NCBI GenBank assembly: GCA_023397905.1
Contig: JAEWSZ010000182.1
Coordinates: forward strand, 62,001 to 126,000
Length of the DNA stretch: 64,000 bases
Origin: Bacillota bacterium
GTDB taxonomy: Bacteria; Bacillota; Clostridia; Acetivibrionales; DSM-1351
Direction of reading: 5' to 3'
This document shows, piece after piece, positions 7,090 through 16,170 of the stretch. Numbering within the stretch: position 1 is the first letter of the stretch; every line of letters begins with the position of its first letter. The notes under the pieces are model-generated. The model was not told the origin of the DNA. It was given only the letters and a program-made list of their open reading frames with translations, and made no database searches. The position numbers and the translations under genes are program-made.

Positions 7090-9462
7090 ATGCCAATGAG
7101 GAAATTTATTTCTGTATTACTCATGATAACCATTATTTTTTCATTAAGTATAGGTATCTTTGCGGAAGAAGATATTAATTCAGAAGGCAGTACAGTTGTT
7201 GATGAGAATAATAACAATGGAAATACAGCCATTGATGACGGGTTAACCGATGAAAATACGACGCCGGACATTAGTACCGATGAAAAAGCGGATATACTCA
7301 ACAAGTTGGGGATTATCAGCGGTGATGGAACGGGAAACTATAATCTGGATGATCAACTGAAAAGAAGTGAATCTGCGACTTTTATCGTAAAAGTACTTGG
7401 TATGGGTACATATGTGAATGAAAATAAGACAAGTTTCAAGAGTACAAGTTTTTCAGATGTAAAATCTGGCAGTTGGTATATGCCATATGTGTCTTATTGC
7501 GAGAAGAACAATATAATTGGAGGTTTCTCTGATGGAACCTATAAACCTGAACAGACAGTTACTGAGAAAGCCTTTATTTCGATGCTTCTGAAGTGTTTGG
7601 GGTATTCCAGTGAAGAGGGTGACTTTACCTGGACAGACATATACAGCTTTGCATATGATATTGGACTTGTGACAGACCCGGAATATGAAAATAAAACTGA
7701 TGATAATATAAATTTTACACGTGGTAATGTTGTGGATTTAATTTATAAAGCACTGAGTTTGAGGGCAAAATCTGATAATATTGTTATGATTCAAAGTCTC
7801 GTGAATAAAGGCAGCTTGAATAGAGCGGCCGCTTTGTTAACCGGTTTTTTTAAGGATTCAGTCTTGACTCAGATCAATGATATAAAAGCTGAAAATTCCA
7901 GTAGAATTGTAGTTACATTCAATGAAGAAATAGGTAATCTACAAAATTCCGATATAAAAATAACTCAAGTAGATAACAAATCAGATGTATTGTCTGCAGA
8001 GATAATTTCTCAGTCTTTTGGTACGGTAACTATAAAAACATCTGCCCAGACAGAGAAGGCGGATTATGCCATTACAATTTCAAATGTTACCGATACTGAA
8101 GGGAATATTGCAACTATCAGCGGTGTATTTTCCGGCTATAAACTTGAGCCAATCATTTCCGATAGTTTCAAAATCAGCTATGTGGAAAATGTCAGCGAGA
8201 GTGAACTTAATGTGTATTTTACACATCCGGTAAATGAAAATAGTGAATTGGCTTCAAATTATACAATTTATGAAAACGATAAAGAATTTGTAGCTGGAAA
8301 CAGTACAAATATGAGTGTCAAGGTAATGGGTTGGAATCAAAATGGTGTGACAATTACTTTAAAAAATACTCTTTTTAAGGCTGATACTGAATATAGACTT
8401 AAAGTTTCAGGAAATCTAGTCAGTGCGTTTGGAACCAATTTATGGGATGGACTGGGAGATGAGGCATTTTTTATTGCAAGCAGCGGAACAGTCTCAGCAT
8501 TGGAAGTAAAAGGTATAACTGCAAGTTCTGCAAATACTATTAAAATCGATTTTAACAGGGAGATAAATCCGGTTTTGGCACAACAAAAATATAATTTTTA
8601 TGTAACGGATTATAATGGAGACCCTATTGAAATAAAAAAATCTATTGTTATGAACGGAGCAAGCGAGAAAGGTAAAAGCGTTAGTATAACAGTTGATTAT
8701 GATTTTGAAAAAGGAAAAACTTATAATCTGATGATAAATAATATTAACGATATTACAAAGCAGTATAAGATCGAAGAAAAGCAGTATAAATTCTCGGGAA
8801 CATATTCTACTAACACTGTGGAATTTAAAATAGTAGGGGTTTCAGTGACTGATTCCGGAATGATTACAGTTAACTTTAACAGAGCGCTGGATCCTGAGAC
8901 TGCCGTGCAGACCACCAATTATATTATATTGGAATCAGGCAGTTCATATAGAAATTTGACTCCGGACAACGCTTATTATTCCAGTGATAAGCCAACTCAA
9001 GTGAGACTCTATTTTAAAAAAGAAAATCAGCTTGTTAAAAATATAAATTATACAGTTACTGCATATCCTGGCTTGAAGGATTACACAGGCATAGATACAG
9101 GTCTGGCCATGCAATATTCTTTTTATACGCCGGCCTCTCTGGCAGATGTAACGCCAATCATATCCAGAGCTGTAATAATTAGTAAGGATACTATTAAAGT
9201 AGAAATATTTAAAAAAGATATATCGCTTGATTCCCCAAATTCCAAAGCACAGAATTACAGTCTGGAGTATATGGAAAATGGTGAGATTATAAAAAAGATA
9301 CCAATTGCAGTTACATACATAGGTCTTAATACAATAGTTCTGAAATTTGATAATTTGGACGTTACTAAAACTTATACCATCAAAGCTAACCAAATAAGGA
9401 CCTATGCTGGAGATTTGATAGAATCCGATGATATTAAATGTATAGTCTCAAATGTACAATAA
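7090..9462 (+). CDS. SLH domain surface protein with Ig-like modules
   Basis: Secreted protein of 790 residues. ATG at 7090 follows GGGAGG (7076-7081) by 8 nt; an upstream in-frame ATG at 6988 lies inside the terminator of the previous gene and is rejected. The signal peptide is residues 1-24 (SIGIFAEE). A Glu/Asn/Asp-rich linker follows, then three SLH repeats at about 55-250 (DQLKRSESATFIVKVLG; SFSDVKSGSWYMPYVSYCEKN; GFSDGTYKPEQTVTEKAFISMLL). Residues 260-790 look like five or so Ig-like modules with patterns such as RIVVTFNEEIG, IKIDFNREIN and ITVNFNRALD. It is more distant from the two upstream paralogs than they are from each other. It probably belongs to the same surface layer as a minor or accessory subunit. 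No strong promoter was identified in the 85 nt after the upstream terminator. Confidence 0.88.
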   Translation: MPMRKFISVLLMITIIFSLSIGIFAEEDINSEGSTVVDENNNNGNTAIDDGLTDENTTPDISTDEKADILNKLGIISGDGTGNYNLDDQLKRSESATFIVKVLGMGTYVNENKTSFKSTSFSDVKSGSWYMPYVSYCEKNNIIGGFSDGTYKPEQTVTEKAFISMLLKCLGYSSEEGDFTWTDIYSFAYDIGLVTDPEYENKTDDNINFTRGNVVDLIYKALSLRAKSDNIVMIQSLVNKGSLNRAAALLTGFFKDSVLTQINDIKAENSSRIVVTFNEEIGNLQNSDIKITQVDNKSDVLSAEIISQSFGTVTIKTSAQTEKADYAITISNVTDTEGNIATISGVFSGYKLEPIISDSFKISYVENVSESELNVYFTHPVNENSELASNYTIYENDKEFVAGNSTNMSVKVMGWNQNGVTITLKNTLFKADTEYRLKVSGNLVSAFGTNLWDGLGDEAFFIASSGTVSALEVKGITASSANTIKIDFNREINPVLAQQKYNFYVTDYNGDPIEIKKSIVMNGASEKGKSVSITVDYDFEKGKTYNLMINNINDITKQYKIEEKQYKFSGTYSTNTVEFKIVGVSVTDSGMITVNFNRALDPETAVQTTNYIILESGSSYRNLTPDNAYYSSDKPTQVRLYFKKENQLVKNINYTVTAYPGLKDYTGIDTGLAMQYSFYTPASLADVTPIISRAVIISKDTIKVEIFKKDISLDSPNSKAQNYSLEYMENGEIIKKIPIAVTYIGLNTIVLKFDNLDVTKTYTIKANQIRTYAGDLIESDDIKCIVSNVQ

Positions 9463-9476
9463 ATGATTATTTAAAA

Positions 9477-9504
9477 GTACAGAGAGTCACTTGACTCTCT
9501 GTAC
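9477..9504. repeat. Perfect inverted repeat between SLH gene and TolC-like gene
   Basis: The 13-nt arms GTACAGAGAGTCA (9477-9489) and TGACTCTCTGTAC (9492-9504) are perfectly complementary around CT. No T-run follows, so an intrinsic terminator is unlikely. It ends 20 nt before the next start codon. Possible roles are an RNA processing or stability element, or an operator. Confidence 0.7.
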
Positions 9505-9524
9505 TGGCCAAAAGGAGATATTAA

Positions 9525-10781
9525 ATGAGAAGGCTTGTTGCGGTACTTTTAGCGTTTATTTTAATAGTAACTGTCCCTTTTTATAGTAATGCTGCGGAAC
9601 CCGCACAAAAAAGTTCGTCAGATACCGAACTGACAATTACTTTGGAACAGGCACAACAGCTTGCATTGGAAAATACAAGTCAACTAAAGCCTTATTATAA
9701 AAGCATTAAACAGTTGATTGAGCCCTATATCGGAGAAGATAAATACCTCTACGATACTGAAAAGTACTCACCAGCGGATAGGATGAATGGGCTTTATAGC
9801 AGACTTGTTAGCAATGACTTGTTTTTTGAACAGGATCAAGGGGAGCTGGTAATGTACTATTCAATGTACGAGGGTACAGGACTGGTGAAAAACATAAATA
9901 TTGATAAATATATGGATAAAAATCATTTTCCGGATACCTCAATATGGTACAATTACGTAAGTTTGAAAATTAATAAGGAGATTGCCAGATATCAGATAAT
10001 TGACCAGGTGAGACAGCTCTATGACAATATATTAAATGTCCGGGATCAGGTATCTATAATGGAGAAAAATACACAATTAAGTGAAAATAACTTTAAAGCG
10101 GCGCAGGCCAATTTTAATAGTGGCAGTATATCAGAAATTAATAAAGCAGAAGCTGAAGAGAATTATCTGACAACAAAACTTCAGATGGAAAAAGCCGACA
10201 GATCATTACAAAATCTTGAGAATAATTTAAAAAATATAATTGGAGTTCAACTGAGCCAGAAAATTGCATTAAAGGACTATGAACCCGGAGTTATACCTGA
10301 AATACAGGACTACGATACATATTTGAATAAGGCGTTAGCTCAAAGGCGTGAGATTACAGTACCTAAAATGGGCCTGGTGGTGAACCAGAATGGGTTAAAT
10401 AGTCTTGAGTCAATATTAAGATACATGCCGCTGCTGGATAGCGCACTTAATATGAAAAATAATTATGAAAATGAAATTCAAAATATGCAGGCAGCGTTGG
10501 AAGAAGGAAAATATGAGGTTACTCAGGATATTTTATATGAGTACTCACAGCTTAAAGCAAAAAAAAGTGACTTTGACATTAAAAGTAATAATTTTGAAAC
10601 GGCTTCAAAAAATTATAACAGTGCAAAAGTTAATTTTGATAGTGGAAATATAAGTAAAACAGTTTTTGAACAAATAAATATAGCTAAAATGCAAGCTGAT
10701 ATGGAGTATACGAACTCAAAGAGAGTTCTGAAATATGCTATAGACAGAATGGAAGCTTTGTGTGGTTTGGGAGTTAAGTAA
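9525..10781 (+). CDS. TolC-like (outer membrane efflux family) secreted protein, copy 1
   Basis: Exported protein of 418 residues with AAGGAG (9511-9516) upstream of the ATG and a signal peptide at residues 1-24 (FYSNAAEP). Directly after it is the family hallmark of an amphipathic segment, TITLEQAQQLALENTSQL, followed by long alpha-helical coiled-coil stretches. The latter part repeats the pattern (FETASKNYNSAKVNFDSG), as expected for the internal duplication of TolC. In Gram-negative bacteria this family forms the outer-membrane channel of efflux and type I secretion. In Clostridia single-membrane homologs are known, but their role is unclear. The position just after the SLH genes and before a second copy suggests a surface or envelope-assembly function. 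No partner ABC transporter or membrane fusion protein is adjacent. Confidence 0.8.
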   Translation: MRRLVAVLLAFILIVTVPFYSNAAEPAQKSSSDTELTITLEQAQQLALENTSQLKPYYKSIKQLIEPYIGEDKYLYDTEKYSPADRMNGLYSRLVSNDLFFEQDQGELVMYYSMYEGTGLVKNINIDKYMDKNHFPDTSIWYNYVSLKINKEIARYQIIDQVRQLYDNILNVRDQVSIMEKNTQLSENNFKAAQANFNSGSISEINKAEAEENYLTTKLQMEKADRSLQNLENNLKNIIGVQLSQKIALKDYEPGVIPEIQDYDTYLNKALAQRREITVPKMGLVVNQNGLNSLESILRYMPLLDSALNMKNNYENEIQNMQAALEEGKYEVTQDILYEYSQLKAKKSDFDIKSNNFETASKNYNSAKVNFDSGNISKTVFEQINIAKMQADMEYTNSKRVLKYAIDRMEALCGLGVK

Positions 10782-10805
10782 TCGGATTGAATAGGAGAAT
10801 AATAT

Positions 10806-11942
10806 ATGTATGTAACCAGACGCATTTTACAGAAAACATTAGTTTTAATTACAATAGTCGGATTGCTCTGTTCGCCTTTATATTTAAAAGTCGATGCTTC
10901 GACAGAAATACCGGAGAAAATCACCTTAGAACAGGCAATTCAGATGGCATTGGATAATAATTTTAAACTTAAGTCTTTAAATACTAAAATAGACTATGCA
11001 GATAAAAATATAGCTTATGCAAATAAACAGGCAGAACTTGCATATGGGAAAACATGGAGTACCGAGGAACAGCAGGTAGAAATACTAAAGGAAAGATTTC
11101 TGGTCCCACAGCAGAAAGTTAATATATGGAAAAATCTGCTTCTGGATAAAGAGCAGGAAATCAAGGCTATTAAGCACGATGTTACAGAGAGTTATTTTAA
11201 AATATTAATCGGTCAAAAAAATATAATTTATAATGAGAACAACATAGAACGAATTGAAAAAGATATAGAAATCAAAAAGGAATTGTTGAAAACAGGTAAT
11301 GTGACGCAGGAGACCATAGATGCTCTTAATACAAACCTTGTGGAGGCAGAGAAGAAACTAACTGAAGCAGAAAGAAGTTTTGACTCTGCAAAAATAGATT
11401 TTAATATGGCTATAAGTGTTCCATTTGAAAGTTCATTCGAACTAAATACTGAAATTGCTGATGATAAAGGATATATCATAGACAATGTACATGAATTTGC
11501 ACAAAAATACATAACAAAAGACAGTTCATATATAAAGGCTCTTACAGCAAAGTCGGAGGTCCAGTTGGAGTACGATATCATTAGGAAGAATACTCAAAAA
11601 CAATTTGATTTGCTCAGCGATTTACAAGAGCAGCTGCTGGATCGTGACAGTGACATTAAAAAAGTTGCGGATAACATTGAATTGACAATTGCCAATGGAT
11701 ATAATGATCTTCTTAATCTGTATGATGACATTAAAATAAACCAGTATAAATATGAACTTTCTAAAAAACAGGCTGATATTTACAAAATAAGATTGGAGTT
11801 AGGCCAAATAAGCCAGAGTGCTTTAAATAATAAAATAGCTGAGCTTGATAGCCTTCAGATTGCTCTGGAACAGTCGAAAACAGACTATTATCTGGCAGTA
11901 TTGAAATTTAAGCAATATGATGAAGAAGAGGTTTGGCATTAG
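10806..11942 (+). CDS. TolC-like (outer membrane efflux family) secreted protein, copy 2
   Basis: Exported protein of 378 residues, 24 nt after copy 1 and preceded by a modest ribosome site (TAGGAGAAT). The signal peptide or anchor is residues 1-32 (LCSPLYLKVDAS), followed by the same hallmark KITLEQAIQMALDNNFKLKS. The remainder is almost wholly alpha-helical with heptad-like Lys/Glu/Leu patterns (ETIDALNTNLVEAEKKL, LELGQISQSALNNKIAELDSL). It is shorter than copy 1 and shorter than the roughly 450 residues usual for TolC. The two copies probably form one transcript and may work together. It ends before a strong terminator shared with the convergent gene. Confidence 0.78.
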   Translation: MYVTRRILQKTLVLITIVGLLCSPLYLKVDASTEIPEKITLEQAIQMALDNNFKLKSLNTKIDYADKNIAYANKQAELAYGKTWSTEEQQVEILKERFLVPQQKVNIWKNLLLDKEQEIKAIKHDVTESYFKILIGQKNIIYNENNIERIEKDIEIKKELLKTGNVTQETIDALNTNLVEAEKKLTEAERSFDSAKIDFNMAISVPFESSFELNTEIADDKGYIIDNVHEFAQKYITKDSSYIKALTAKSEVQLEYDIIRKNTQKQFDLLSDLQEQLLDRDSDIKKVADNIELTIANGYNDLLNLYDDIKINQYKYELSKKQADIYKIRLELGQISQSALNNKIAELDSLQIALEQSKTDYYLAVLKFKQYDEEEVWH

Positions 11943-11992
11943 GATGGAATGGATATTCGGATTATCTGTTCAATGCAATTGATTTTATAAAA

Positions 11993-12046
11993 TAGAGAAA
12001 GGCTTAATCCAGGCAAAGTGTAGCCGGTTAAGCCTTTCTCTATAAT
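11993..12046. terminator. Bidirectional terminator between convergent genes
   Basis: TAGAGAAAGGCTTAA (11993-12007) and TTAAGCCTTTCTCTA (12028-12042) form a perfect 15-bp stem with a 20-nt loop. T-rich sequence lies on both sides (plus strand after 12042, minus strand before 11993). It serves the TolC-like gene and the leftward ligase-like gene. Confidence 0.8.
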
Positions 12047-12047
12047 G

Positions 12048-14066
12048 TTATTTTTTAGTAGCATAAATTTCAAGGGCTTTTTTAGTGAAATATTGTCTAT
12101 TACAAGCAATCCCAGTACCGAGAATAATCCAGAATATAGGACTTACAGAAATGGTGCTGTCATTGGCCAGAGATGAGATCAGAAAAGATATCACGGCTAT
12201 AAAACACGCGATACCGGGTACAAAAAACTCATTATTGTTGATCCCTTTAATGAAAAGTTTAATTGACCAGAGACAATACCAACCCATAAAAATTAAGAAA
12301 AATATGAGAGATATAATTCCTGTATTTATTCCAATCTGTAAATACAGGTTATGTGGTTTATCGACTATGGTGTATATTCCGCTGTCAAGATATTTCATTT
12401 TTGCCGCATAATCGTCTTGCGGGAAATAAATGGAGAAGGTATCGGGCCCATGACCTAACAAAATAGTATCCTTAAGCATTGGTATGGAACGTGACCATAT
12501 ATATCCTCTATTGGAGGCCCATTTTTCTTTACCATCAAATCCAAAGCTTTCAGCTTTTACAATGCCGGTAAACATTCCGGAAGGGGTAATGAAATTCAAG
12601 CCTTTGTCCGTATTTGTAAGAGTAAAGGAAGTATTTGGTGCCTGAATCGTTATGTAGACATTTTGAATAAAAATTTGTATATCTTTATATCTGTTGTCTG
12701 TAAATAAAATAACATTCTTACCGTCAATTTCTTTCGATGACATGCTTACTTCTTTATTATCAAGATCCACAAATGTAATTGTATTTGATGAAGAAGATCC
12801 TTCGATTGTTATAACCAGAGCGTCGGTATCTGAAGTATATATATATATTCTGTTATTTTCAACTTTAATATCTGTTATGTTGGTTTGAGAAGAAGAGGTA
12901 GATATTTTTGATGCCGAAATATTTTTATGTTCAGATGACTTCAAATCAAGGTTCTGGAAACCTACAGTACCGTCAAAGTTTATATTTTTAATTCCACTTT
13001 CTGCAGTTGAATAATCAGCATTGTCAAACGCAAAATTTGACTTTGATGTCACCGGTGAGATAAATGAGGAAATACTATTTTTAATATTGGAAGTTAAATT
13101 GCTGGATATATTGAGTTCATTAAATACTTTGCCTTGAGAAGAATAATTCAAGAGAAAAGTTATAAGGCCAAAACATACAACGATAGTGATTAGTGGAATT
13201 ATATTTCTCTTTAATTCTTTTCTTAAAAAGATAATCAAAACTATTGATGAAAAGGCGGCGCTTATCCAGCCGGCAGAGGACAGGCTCCCTATAAGTGTGG
13301 CGAAGGATAAACAACAAAATATCCCGGAAATAAGTTTCATAATGGGTTTCCGTGAAGAAAGAAAAGCAATAAGACTTACCGGTAAAATCATACCGAAAAG
13401 TCCTCCAACATAGTTAGGATTGTATAAAGTAGAGTATATATATTTTTCAGGAAATCTAAAATCTAAAGAGCCGGCAATATTTTCATTGGCCTTTGGAAGT
13501 ATCAGTTTTTGTCCGAAATTTGATTGAAAAAGATCATACCCTAGAAATTGGAATATACCTATAAGTGAAATAATGGTAACAGATATTGTAAGAAATACAA
13601 CCAGATATTTATAGTCAAATTTTGTAGTTATAAGATTAGCACCTATATAACAAATTAGAGCATAACACAAGATTGTAAAAAACCCCTCATACCTTTCCGG
13701 AAATCCCTCAAAAGCCACAGAATGGTATTCTGAAAATGAACTTGAGAGAAAAACAAAAAAGATATAACCAGCTAAAGGAATAAATATTTTTGAAAAACCA
13801 AATTTGATTTTCTTAGTACCAATATAAAATAGATAAAAGATAAACGAAATTGATGTTAATGCCATAAACCAAACCGTTTTATAATATGTAAAAAAATCAA
13901 CATCCTGTTTCGAACCTTTCCAGGCTTTCGCCATAAAATCGTCAAGATTGTTTGTCCTCAGGAAAACAATCAACGGTACTATAGCTAAGATCAATCCTAT
14001 AGGTAAAAGCTTGATATAATCCTTTTTTGGTATCAGTGGTTGTTTGCTATTAGATTTCTTCTTCAT
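12048..14066 (-). CDS. O-antigen ligase/polymerase-like membrane protein (Wzy_C family)
   Basis: Polytopic membrane protein of 672 residues with about ten to twelve hydrophobic helices. AAAGGCGG lies before the ATG at 14066. The hallmark Wzy_C/WaaL segment is near the C-terminal half: NRGYIWSRSIPMLKDTILLGHGPDTF with an Arg and a later PHNLYLQIGINTG. In WaaL and related ligases this region includes the catalytic periplasmic loop and a conserved His. An unusual feature is a soluble insert at about residues 310-500, rich in Ser, Asn and Asp, between the membrane helices and this motif. It could transfer a glycan to a protein or lipid, or polymerise repeat units. It is transcribed opposite to the rhamnose genes from a shared upstream region. 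Attachment of a glycan to the S-layer proteins nearby is an attractive but unproven role. Confidence 0.78.
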   Translation of the reverse strand: MKKKSNSKQPLIPKKDYIKLLPIGLILAIVPLIVFLRTNNLDDFMAKAWKGSKQDVDFFTYYKTVWFMALTSISFIFYLFYIGTKKIKFGFSKIFIPLAGYIFFVFLSSSFSEYHSVAFEGFPERYEGFFTILCYALICYIGANLITTKFDYKYLVVFLTISVTIISLIGIFQFLGYDLFQSNFGQKLILPKANENIAGSLDFRFPEKYIYSTLYNPNYVGGLFGMILPVSLIAFLSSRKPIMKLISGIFCCLSFATLIGSLSSAGWISAAFSSIVLIIFLRKELKRNIIPLITIVVCFGLITFLLNYSSQGKVFNELNISSNLTSNIKNSISSFISPVTSKSNFAFDNADYSTAESGIKNINFDGTVGFQNLDLKSSEHKNISASKISTSSSQTNITDIKVENNRIYIYTSDTDALVITIEGSSSSNTITFVDLDNKEVSMSSKEIDGKNVILFTDNRYKDIQIFIQNVYITIQAPNTSFTLTNTDKGLNFITPSGMFTGIVKAESFGFDGKEKWASNRGYIWSRSIPMLKDTILLGHGPDTFSIYFPQDDYAAKMKYLDSGIYTIVDKPHNLYLQIGINTGIISLIFFLIFMGWYCLWSIKLFIKGINNNEFFVPGIACFIAVISFLISSLANDSTISVSPIFWIILGTGIACNRQYFTKKALEIYATKK

Positions 14067-14150
14067 ATTTGACCGCCTTTCATCTACCTGCTTCCATCAT
14101 TTTAACACAGTAGAAAAATGTAGTAAATAAAATAACAAAGTGTTCAAATC

Positions 14151-14178
14151 TGTAACGAAACTGTAAGATAATTGTAAT
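14151..14178. promoter_or_regulatory. WalR/PhoP-like box between wzy-like gene and rfbD
   Basis: TGTAAC (14151-14156), TGTAAG (14162-14167) and TGTAAT (14173-14178) lie at an exact 11-bp period. The minus-strand reading ATTACA-N5-CTTACA-N5-GTTACA differs from the box of the first S-layer gene in only one hexamer base. On the minus strand a TACTGT lies at the same 39-nt distance used by the S-layer promoters, a weak -10 candidate for the leftward gene. On the plus strand TATAAT is at 14213-14218, toward rfbD. Confidence 0.5.
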
Positions 14179-14306
14179 AGTAGTACAATTAGGTCAAAGG
14201 TATTGATGTCCTTATAATATTATTCTACAATATATCTAACGGGCATTGGATTTTTTTGTTTTCATAAGCAATAAACTATAGATTGTATTTGTGGAAAGGA
14301 ACAATA

Positions 14307-15140
14307 ATGGAGATATTAATAACCGGAGGCAAGGGCCAGCTCGGTATTGAAATAATAAGGCAACTGAGGGATAATAAACTGTATAGTTTAATTGAAACAG
14401 ATGTACATAACCTTGATATAACCAACCAGAAGCAGGTACTTGAGCTTGTCCGAAGCAAGAAACCTGATGTGATCATAAACTGTGCGGCTTTCACAAATGT
14501 TGACGGATGTGAAACAAATGAAGAGGAGGCTTTTAAAGTCAACGCAATAGGAGCCCGGAATCTTTCGGCGGCAGCATTTGATATAGGAGCTAAAATGGTG
14601 CAGGTCTCAACGGATTATGTTTTTGATGGTACGGGAGAAGCTCCGAAGAGAGAATATAACAGAACCAATCCTAAAAGCGTATACGGAAGCAGTAAAGAGC
14701 TGGGAGAGGTCATTGTAAGGCAGACAAATCCAAGGCATTTTATTCTGAGGACAGCCTGGCTTTATGGCGAGGGTAATAATTTTGTAAGGACAATGCTGAA
14801 GCTGGCAGAAGAAAAAAATGAATTAAATGTTGTAAATGACCAGTTCGGCTCACCAACCAGCACGGTGGATCTGGCAAAATGCATAATCAATCTAATTAAT
14901 ACTGAAAGCTACGGTACGTATCATGCCACATGTGAAGGCCAATGCAGCTGGTATGATTTTGCGAGAAAGATTTTTGAGCTTAAAGGCATCAATATAAAAG
15001 TAAACCCTATAACCAGTGAAGAACTGGATAGGCCTGCCCCAAGACCGAAGTATTCGGTGCTGGATAATTTTATGCTGAAACTGGTTGGCCTTAATTCATT
15101 CAGACATTGGGAAGAGGCTATAAAAGAATATTTGCAATAA
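14307..15140 (+). CDS. rfbD: dTDP-4-dehydrorhamnose reductase
   Basis: 277-residue SDR enzyme that reduces dTDP-4-keto-L-rhamnose to dTDP-L-rhamnose, the last step of the pathway. ATG at 14307 is chosen because GGAAAGGA precedes it closely; an in-frame ATG at 14283 has no site. The N-terminal nucleotide motif is LITGGKGQLG, and VSTDYVFDG and YGSSKELGE give the catalytic Thr-Asp/Tyr-x-x-x-Lys set. The length is typical. It is the first gene of the rightward cluster, followed by rfbA, rfbC and rfbB with short gaps. Confidence 0.95.
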   Translation: MEILITGGKGQLGIEIIRQLRDNKLYSLIETDVHNLDITNQKQVLELVRSKKPDVIINCAAFTNVDGCETNEEEAFKVNAIGARNLSAAAFDIGAKMVQVSTDYVFDGTGEAPKREYNRTNPKSVYGSSKELGEVIVRQTNPRHFILRTAWLYGEGNNFVRTMLKLAEEKNELNVVNDQFGSPTSTVDLAKCIINLINTESYGTYHATCEGQCSWYDFARKIFELKGINIKVNPITSEELDRPAPRPKYSVLDNFMLKLVGLNSFRHWEEAIKEYLQ

Positions 15141-15247
15141 ATTGAAATGATGCGATAAAATTAGTATGCTAAAATATACAGAGTATTAAGCGGGTAAATG
15201 ATTAAACGGGAAAAATTAGCTTGCTGCAAAGAGAGGGGTCAATACAT

Positions 15248-16117
15248 ATGAAAGGAATTATACTTGCGGGGGGATCGGGTACCAGACTGTATCCCATAAC
15301 AAAAGCCATATCGAAGCAAATTATTCCTGTATACGATAAACCCATGATCTACTATCCCATGTCTGTACTCATGCTTGCGGGCATAAAAGAAATACTGATA
15401 ATATCTACACCGAGGGATTTGAGGCTTTTTGAAGAGCTTTTCGATGATGGGGAATACTTGGGACTTAGGTTGTCCTATGCGGTGCAGGAAGCGCCAAACG
15501 GCCTGGCAGAGGCGTTTATCATAGGCGAAAAATTTATAGGAAATGATTCTGTAGCGCTTGTACTGGGCGATAACATTTTTTATGGACAGAGCTTTGGCAG
15601 GATCCTTGAGGAAGCTGCAAATCACACTGATTGCGCCACTATTTTCGGATACTATGTCAGCAATCCTGAGGCATACGGAGTAGTTGAATTTGGGCCTGAC
15701 GGGAAGGTAATATCCATAGAAGAAAAGCCTAAAAAGCCTAAATCTAATTACGCAGTTCCCGGCCTTTATTTCTATAATAGTGATGTAGTAACAATAGCAA
15801 AGAATATTAAGCCTTCAGCGCGGGGAGAGCTTGAAATAACCGAAGTCAATAATGAGTACCTGAAGCGCGGAAAATTGAATGTCAAGCTGTTTGGCAGAGG
15901 TATGGCCTGGCTCGATACAGGCACTCACAATACTATGCTTGAAGCCAGCAATTTTGTTGAGACGGTTCAAAAACGGCAGGGATTATATATTGCATGCCTG
16001 GAGGAAATAGCATATAAAAAAGGCTATATTAACCGCGAGCAACTGGTAGAGCTTGCAAAGATGTTGAATAAGAGTGATTATGGCAGCTATCTTATGAAAA
16101 TCGCGGAAGGTTTTTAA
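15248..16117 (+). CDS. rfbA: Glucose-1-phosphate thymidylyltransferase
   Basis: 289-residue enzyme making dTDP-glucose from dTTP and glucose-1-phosphate, the entry step to dTDP-rhamnose. The start is ATG at 15248, 8 nt after AGAGGGG; an in-frame TTG at 15221 lies upstream of that site. The signature GGSGTRLYPIT is at residues 8-18, with QEAPNGLAEAF and LGDNIFYG for nucleotide and metal binding, and VEFGPDGKVISIEEKPK. Length and motifs are those of RmlA. The 107 nt gap to rfbD holds nothing recognisable. Confidence 0.96.
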   Translation: MKGIILAGGSGTRLYPITKAISKQIIPVYDKPMIYYPMSVLMLAGIKEILIISTPRDLRLFEELFDDGEYLGLRLSYAVQEAPNGLAEAFIIGEKFIGNDSVALVLGDNIFYGQSFGRILEEAANHTDCATIFGYYVSNPEAYGVVEFGPDGKVISIEEKPKKPKSNYAVPGLYFYNSDVVTIAKNIKPSARGELEITEVNNEYLKRGKLNVKLFGRGMAWLDTGTHNTMLEASNFVETVQKRQGLYIACLEEIAYKKGYINREQLVELAKMLNKSDYGSYLMKIAEGF

Positions 16118-16170
16118 ATAAAGCAAAACGACTCTAAGACCAATACATAATTTACTTTGGGGAGATTACG

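Noticed and set aside
8944..9393. A 149-codon minus-strand open frame in the third SLH gene
   Set aside because: Antisense shadow with implausible composition (many Cys, Tyr and Ile) and no ribosome site.
9525..11942. TolC-like genes as proof of an outer membrane
   Set aside because: Single-membrane Clostridia also carry TolC-like proteins, and no LPS, BamA or Lpt gene is in the window.
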